Source: Massilia aurea (GTDB lineage: Bacteria; Pseudomonadota; Gammaproteobacteria; Burkholderiales; Burkholderiaceae_D). Taken from it: a stretch of 64,000 bases of DNA. Positions 63,121-64,000 of this stretch are shown piece after piece; the first letter of the stretch is position 1, and each line of letters opens with the position of its first letter. The stretch covers positions 558,001-622,000 of the forward strand of contig NZ_JACHBX010000002.1 of assembly GCF_014200505.1 (NCBI RefSeq), read 5' to 3'. A program made the position numbers and the translations under genes. Under the pieces are notes generated by a model that was not told the origin of the DNA, did no database searches, and worked only from the letters and a program-made list of their open reading frames with translations.

Positions 63121-64000
63121 ATGTCGTTCTTCACCAGGGTGATCCAGCGTCTCAAGCGCGACCACTTCCGCGCGCGTTACCAGAAGGTGGCGCGCCAGGT
63201 GCTGGCGACCAGGCCGGCTACGCGCGGGGTACTGCCCTTCCTGCTTCTCTCGATGGTGCAGACGCGCGATGTCGTGCCGTACCTGGTCGCGCTTAAATCG
63301 TTCATCCATTTCGCCAATCCCGAGCGCATCGTGGTGGTGTGCGATCCGTCGATCACCGGCGAGGACCGCGCGCTGCTGCAGCGCCATGTGCCACATATCG
63401 AACTGCGCCATGCTGACGAGTTCACCCATCCCGACATGCCGCGCGGCGGCACCTGGGAGCGGCTGTATGCGATCGCCGGCCTGACACGCGATCACTATGT
63501 GGTGCAGCTCGATGCCGACACGCTGACCGTGCAGGCGATTCCCGAGGTGGTGGCCGCGATCCAGGCCGGTCACGGCTTCGTGATCGGCGAGGCGACGGAC
63601 ACCCCGATCCGCCAGTTGCCGGCCGTGCGCGAGAATGCGCTGCCGTGGATGCGCCCGGGTGCCCACATCCAGGGTATTGCCGAAACCGAGATGGTCAATG
63701 TCGGGCTGCCGTCGGACGCGCGCTATGTCCGCGGCTGCTCGGGCTTTACCGGTTTTCCGCGCTCTTCCACGATGCAGGAGACCATGGCCGATTTCTCGCG
63801 CCGCATGATGGCCAAGCTGGGGGACGACTGGGCGCGCTGGGGCACGGAGCAGGTCACGTCGAACTACCTGGTGGCAAATGCCGCCGGCACCCGGGTGCTG
63901 CCGTTCCCCAAATACGGAACACCCGACCGGGCCACGCCGGACACTGCGTTCTTCCATTTCATCGGATCGATGCGTTTCATTAACGGCAAGTACGAAACGA
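63121..64000 (+). CDS. GT-A-like protein, 3' end outside window
   Basis: An open frame from ATG 63121 with an AGGAG site ten bases upstream, running off the right edge without a stop (293 codons seen). It has FLLLSMVQTRDVVPYLVALKS near residue 40, a DxD-like HYVVQLDADTL near residue 125 and a Gly-rich GCSGFTGFPRS region. The pattern fits a GT-A nucleotide-sugar transferase, but I cannot place it in a named family. No signal peptide or membrane segment is evident. Confidence 0.75.
   Translation, partial: MSFFTRVIQRLKRDHFRARYQKVARQVLATRPATRGVLPFLLLSMVQTRDVVPYLVALKSFIHFANPERIVVVCDPSITGEDRALLQRHVPHIELRHADEFTHPDMPRGGTWERLYAIAGLTRDHYVVQLDADTLTVQAIPEVVAAIQAGHGFVIGEATDTPIRQLPAVRENALPWMRPGAHIQGIAETEMVNVGLPSDARYVRGCSGFTGFPRSSTMQETMADFSRRMMAKLGDDWARWGTEQVTSNYLVANAAGTRVLPFPKYGTPDRATPDTAFFHFIGSMRFINGKYET

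Overview
This window is GC-rich and densely coded. It most resembles a chromosomal segment of a Massilia/Telluria-type betaproteobacterium (Oxalobacteraceae, Burkholderiales). That assignment is inferred from a complete exosortase A (PEP-CTERM) exopolysaccharide locus, a betaproteobacterial Tad pilus locus, a fused isobutyryl-CoA mutase and a large TonB receptor with a proteobacterial carbohydrate-type plug. No rRNA, tRNA, CRISPR array, insertion sequence or prophage was seen.

Layout. 1-4959: a TonB-dependent receptor (3' end outside the window) is divergent from a secreted deacetylase/GH16 fusion. Each promoter carries a LacI-type operator at the same distance from its -10 box, so this looks like a small glucan-use module. 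4965-15372: a Tad/Flp pilus operon on the minus strand reading flp, tadV, an AAA+ ATPase, cpaB, rcpA/cpaC, a small lipoprotein, tadZ, tadA, tadB, tadC and a TPR/LytR_C lipoprotein. 15733-17996: a diguanylate cyclase and an HD-GYP phosphodiesterase-type protein converge. 18129-21503: icmF behind a perfect 20-bp palindrome. 22073-29285: prsT, then an island with two paralogous FeeM-like N-acyl amino acid synthases flanking a ThiF/E1-like protein, a PEP-CTERM protein with a sigma-54 promoter, and a methyltransferase. 29436-32311: an overlapping four-gene HprK-related kinase A / PqqD-like / nucleotidyltransferase operon headed by a Tat-like, Cys-containing protein. 32484-60638: the exosortase A polysaccharide locus, covering export, chain length, kinase, barrel, ATPase, deacetylase, FemAB-like protein, glycosyltransferases, exosortase-EpsI fusion, amidotransferase, UDP-glucuronate supply, Wzy-like ligase/polymerase, PLP decarboxylase, acyl-CoA ligase, second deacetylase, an ATP-grasp/phosphatase fusion and a GT2. 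60831-64000: a secreted protein of unknown function and a truncated GT-A-like gene.

How it fits together. Much of the window concerns the cell surface. The Tad pilus and two c-di-GMP genes suggest control of attachment. The Eps genes make and export a uronic-acid-containing polysaccharide, and exosortase A sorts PEP-CTERM proteins such as the one at 26752-27567. The PEP-CTERM gene has a near-consensus sigma-54 promoter, but the PrsK/PrsR regulators expected for it are not in the window. The acyl-amino-acid, ThiF and methyltransferase genes, and the HprK/PqqD cassette, are the least understood parts.
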